Of a DNA stretch of 6,802 nucleotides, positions 4,782 through 6,802 are shown piece by piece; the stretch's first letter is position 1; each line of letters starts with the position of its first letter. The stretch is from Acidobacteriota bacterium (lineage in GTDB: Bacteria; Acidobacteriota; Thermoanaerobaculia; Gp7-AA8), in contig QHVX01000062.1 of the NCBI GenBank assembly GCA_003222375.1, forward strand, positions 15,642-22,443, given 5' to 3'. Both the position numbers and the translations under genes were made by a program. The notes under the pieces were generated by a model, which saw nothing but the letters and a program-made list of their open reading frames with translations, was not told the origin of the DNA and ran no database searches.

Positions 4782-6802
4782 TTAGGGGTTGGGAAGAAAC
4801 GTGGCTTGCCACGTTTGAGGAATTGGGTCTGGCCTTGCGCGAATGCGCATGTATTCTGATGTGGTCCACGGATTGTTGTGGAAACTAATCCGTCCGTCTG
4901 CTTTTTCGGCGTCTGTGCGACTTGTGTTCATCAAACATTTTCCGGCGAGGGGGTCGCTTGCCATGTTGGCGCAATGACCCAACGTTCCACCGGGAGTGGC
5001 AAAGGCGGGCTGGTTAACATCGAACGTGTGCGCAAGCTCGTGCGCAGCGGCTTCACGCAGGACATTCGGAAAAGCTTGCCCGGCGAGTTCGATCTCTCCA
5101 TTGAAAACAAAGATAGTTCCTGTATGAGATCCACATTGCTGGTCGTTGTCCTTGCACGTAATCCCCGCAGTCCCGGATTGGCGGGTGGGGTCGCTGCTAT
5201 ATGTCGTTACTGCTATGAAGTGTTGGTGGCCTGCTTTTGTGTTACCTGCACTACGGTTATCAAAGAAGCGCTGGGCGACTTCTGCACAGTAGTCGAGGAG
5301 GGCGCACGTTTTGGCGAAAGGCAGGAATGGCACTGGGTTGGCGGCAACGGGCGGAAAAAGAAAAACGGTGCCTTCACTGACGGTCACGAAGTCGGTGTAC
5401 AGACTATCGCATGCTGGCGGTGAGGGACAGCTTCTGGCAGCGTAATAGTCAATCGCCTGATCGAGATACGTTGGAAACACGTCGTTGGCGCTTGCGTACA
5501 CGCCAATCGCATCCCCGGCAAGCATTGTCGGATAGTCTCTCGCCCGTGCGAATTGATACGCGTGCTGTAGGCCTGTTGTAAGTGTCAGCTTCCCGCCGGA
5601 TGCTTTCTTGACATTGACCGCCTCCATGTAGTTCTGAGGATTGGTTGCGGAGGGGGAACTCCCGTGAATGACGATTGCCGAGATTGGGTTGTTGGCGCTT
5701 GCGCTCCTGAACGGCGTGATGTCTTCGACGTTCAGTGTTGTAGCGCTTTGTGCGGCGTCTTGTGTAAGAAAGGTTCCGGCTCGAAACATTCGGTCGCGTT
5801 CAATATAGACTCTGCGCCAATTGGTAATGATGCCGCTGGTGTAACACCCTAAGGCTGGCGTGCACCGCGGGGCGGTGCTGATGTAGGGAAGATAGATGCC
5901 TGATGCTTCGATCTGTACATTGTCGCCGGCGACACGGCTCGACATGGGATACACAAGCGAGATTCTGCCGTTTACATCAGTCGTGACCTGTTGCCAGGAG
6001 TACTGAGTCTCACCGTAGACTGGCATGGTAAAGAGGGCCGTGCCGTATGGATTGTCGCCTCGGACGGACATCCCAGTCGGCACGTAGGTCGAAGGATCCG
6101 GGGGATCGACGACGCGCACCAGCATGTCGAAATTCGGCAGCACAGCGCCGCCGGCATCTCTGACCGTTGCTGTGATTGAAATGTGCCCGTCTCGATCAGT
6201 GTCCGTCGCACCTGCGGCGTCTTGAAAGGACGAGAAGTATGGGTAGTCGGTCTCGGTACGCCATCGGTGCATGAGCACTCGCCGTTGCTCCTCCGGTGTG
6301 GTGGCGGAGATATCGAAGGTGACGCTCGGCAGACTGTCGTAGTAGTAAAGGGTCACTCTGACGTCCTCAATGTAACCAGAACACGTTCCAGTCGGTTGTT
6401 CAATGACCGTGATCACGTTCGTACCGCCACGATAGTACGGCGCCGGATCGGGCGTAATCATCGACGGACCAATACGTTGGACCTCGACAAACTGTGCCGG
6501 GGTGTTGCAGCTGGTCATCCAAGTCAACGGCGTATAACCAGATCCGATCCTGGTAAAAAACGGATCGACGCCCGGATACCCCGCGTTTAGCGATACGTCG
6601 TACGAGTTCGGGGTGTCGCAGCCACCCAAGATCGACGCCCCGACACCCACGTAGGCAAGGATGGCCGTCGACGAAGGGAGAAAATCCTGAAAGGAGAAAG
6701 TCGCTGGCGCTGTCGTGTATAAGGTCGTCTGACCACCACGCGCAGAGAGCATCGGGCATCCCGGTAAAACAGGACTCTGGGGCTGAATCGTCAAGCTAAC
6801 CT
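4782..6802 (-). CDS. Large extracellular protein with a metzincin-like HELAH zinc motif, 5' partial
   Basis: The frame is open to the window edge, so the N-terminus, and any signal peptide, is missing; numbering here starts at the TTG codon 6794-6792. Residues 1-160 are beta-rich with an AGYPGVDPFF region. Residues 198-203 are DTDRDG, a possible calcium loop leading into an Ig-like segment to about 298 (ITATVRDAGGAVLP, then DVNGRISLVYP). A short beta module follows at about 338-432. The C-terminal part (about 465-650) looks like a zinc peptidase: AAAHELAHTFDVN with H585, E586 and H589, then after an insertion H607-C608 and C620-L-M622, a possible third ligand and Met-turn. Fourteen cysteines are visible, several as CX5C pairs, which fits an oxidising location outside the cytoplasm. 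It is the first visible gene of a minus-strand operon. It could be an active protease or a degenerate one; no precise family is claimed. It could be a type II secretion substrate, but nothing in the sequence shows that. Confidence 0.85.
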   Translation of the reverse strand, partial: VSLTIQPQSPVLPGCPMLSARGGQTTLYTTAPATFSFQDFLPSSTAILAYVGVGASILGGCDTPNSYDVSLNAGYPGVDPFFTRIGSGYTPLTWMTSCNTPAQFVEVQRIGPSMITPDPAPYYRGGTNVITVIEQPTGTCSGYIEDVRVTLYYYDSLPSVTFDISATTPEEQRRVLMHRWRTETDYPYFSSFQDAAGATDTDRDGHISITATVRDAGGAVLPNFDMLVRVVDPPDPSTYVPTGMSVRGDNPYGTALFTMPVYGETQYSWQQVTTDVNGRISLVYPMSSRVAGDNVQIEASGIYLPYISTAPRCTPALGCYTSGIITNWRRVYIERDRMFRAGTFLTQDAAQSATTLNVEDITPFRSASANNPISAIVIHGSSPSATNPQNYMEAVNVKKASGGKLTLTTGLQHAYQFARARDYPTMLAGDAIGVYASANDVFPTYLDQAIDYYAARSCPSPPACDSLYTDFVTVSEGTVFLFPPVAANPVPFLPFAKTCALLDYCAEVAQRFFDNRSAGNTKAGHQHFIAVTTYSSDPTRQSGTAGITCKDNDQQCGSHTGTIFVFNGEIELAGQAFPNVLREAAAHELAHTFDVNQPAFATPGGTLGHCANMASDPLAGKCLMNTSRTDAEKADGRISFHNNPWTTSEYMRIRARPDPIPQTWQATFLPNP

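Noticed and set aside
4768..4869. Longer N-terminus for the Ig-like secreted protein starting at 4869
   Set aside because: It would overlap the upstream gene and bury a clear signal peptide that starts right after a strong Shine-Dalgarno.
4205..4888. 227-codon plus-strand open frame opposite the Ig-like secreted protein
   Set aside because: The opposite strand has a signal peptide, strong Shine-Dalgarno and tight spacing to its neighbour; this frame has none of these.
4878..5423. 181-codon plus-strand open frame opposite the zinc-motif region
   Set aside because: It is antisense to the conserved-looking HELAH region and shows no domain or ribosome site.

Overview
The window holds two oppositely oriented gene groups that meet tail to tail at about 3827-3840. 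The left group (plus strand, 2-3826) encodes the C-terminal end of a type II secretion / type IV pilus-like outer-membrane secretin, three consecutive prepilin-like proteins and a cytoplasmic M16 zinc peptidase. The right group (minus strand, 6802-3841) encodes a large cysteine-containing extracellular protein with an HELAH zinc motif, cut by the window edge, and directly after it a secreted protein with an Ig-like N-terminal half. No RNA genes, CRISPR arrays, IS elements or gene-free stretches over 300 bases were seen.

The organism is probably a diderm bacterium of fairly high GC. A secretin ending in a cohesin-like module, several small GspG-like pilins in a row, and an interspersed palindrome of the 'CTGAGCGAAGCGAAG' type together suggest Acidobacteriota or a relative. 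This is inference from gene content, not a phylogenetic result.

The secretin and pilin genes look like one translationally coupled operon. The secretin stop overlaps the first candidate pilin start by 4 bases, pilin 1 overlaps pilin 2 by 7 bases, and pilin 2 overlaps pilin 3 by about 29 bases. The secretin would form the outer-membrane channel and the pilins the periplasmic pseudopilus. Pilins 1 and 2 carry the conserved Glu at mature position 5. Pilin 3 has Gly there, as in tip-type minor pseudopilins. The M16 peptidase gene starts 34 bases after pilin 3, with no evident Shine-Dalgarno, and may have its own promoter.

The most unusual feature is that two unrelated DNA repeats sit exactly in the cleaved leader regions of consecutive prepilins. 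Pilin 1 carries an 85-bp interspersed palindrome that is open in frame and whose last bases supply an alternative ATG. Pilin 2 carries four perfect tandem copies of a 7-bp unit. Loss or gain of one unit would shift the frame and abolish the pilin.

On the right, the zinc protein has HELAH followed, after an insertion, by H-C...C-L-M. This resembles an archaemetzincin-type zinc and Met-turn signature with the third histidine displaced. Its downstream partner has a strong Shine-Dalgarno directly after the protease stop codon, so the two are probably made together and exported. Sampled 60-base lines give about 58-63% GC on the left and 52-53% on the right, suggesting a different history for the right-hand operon.
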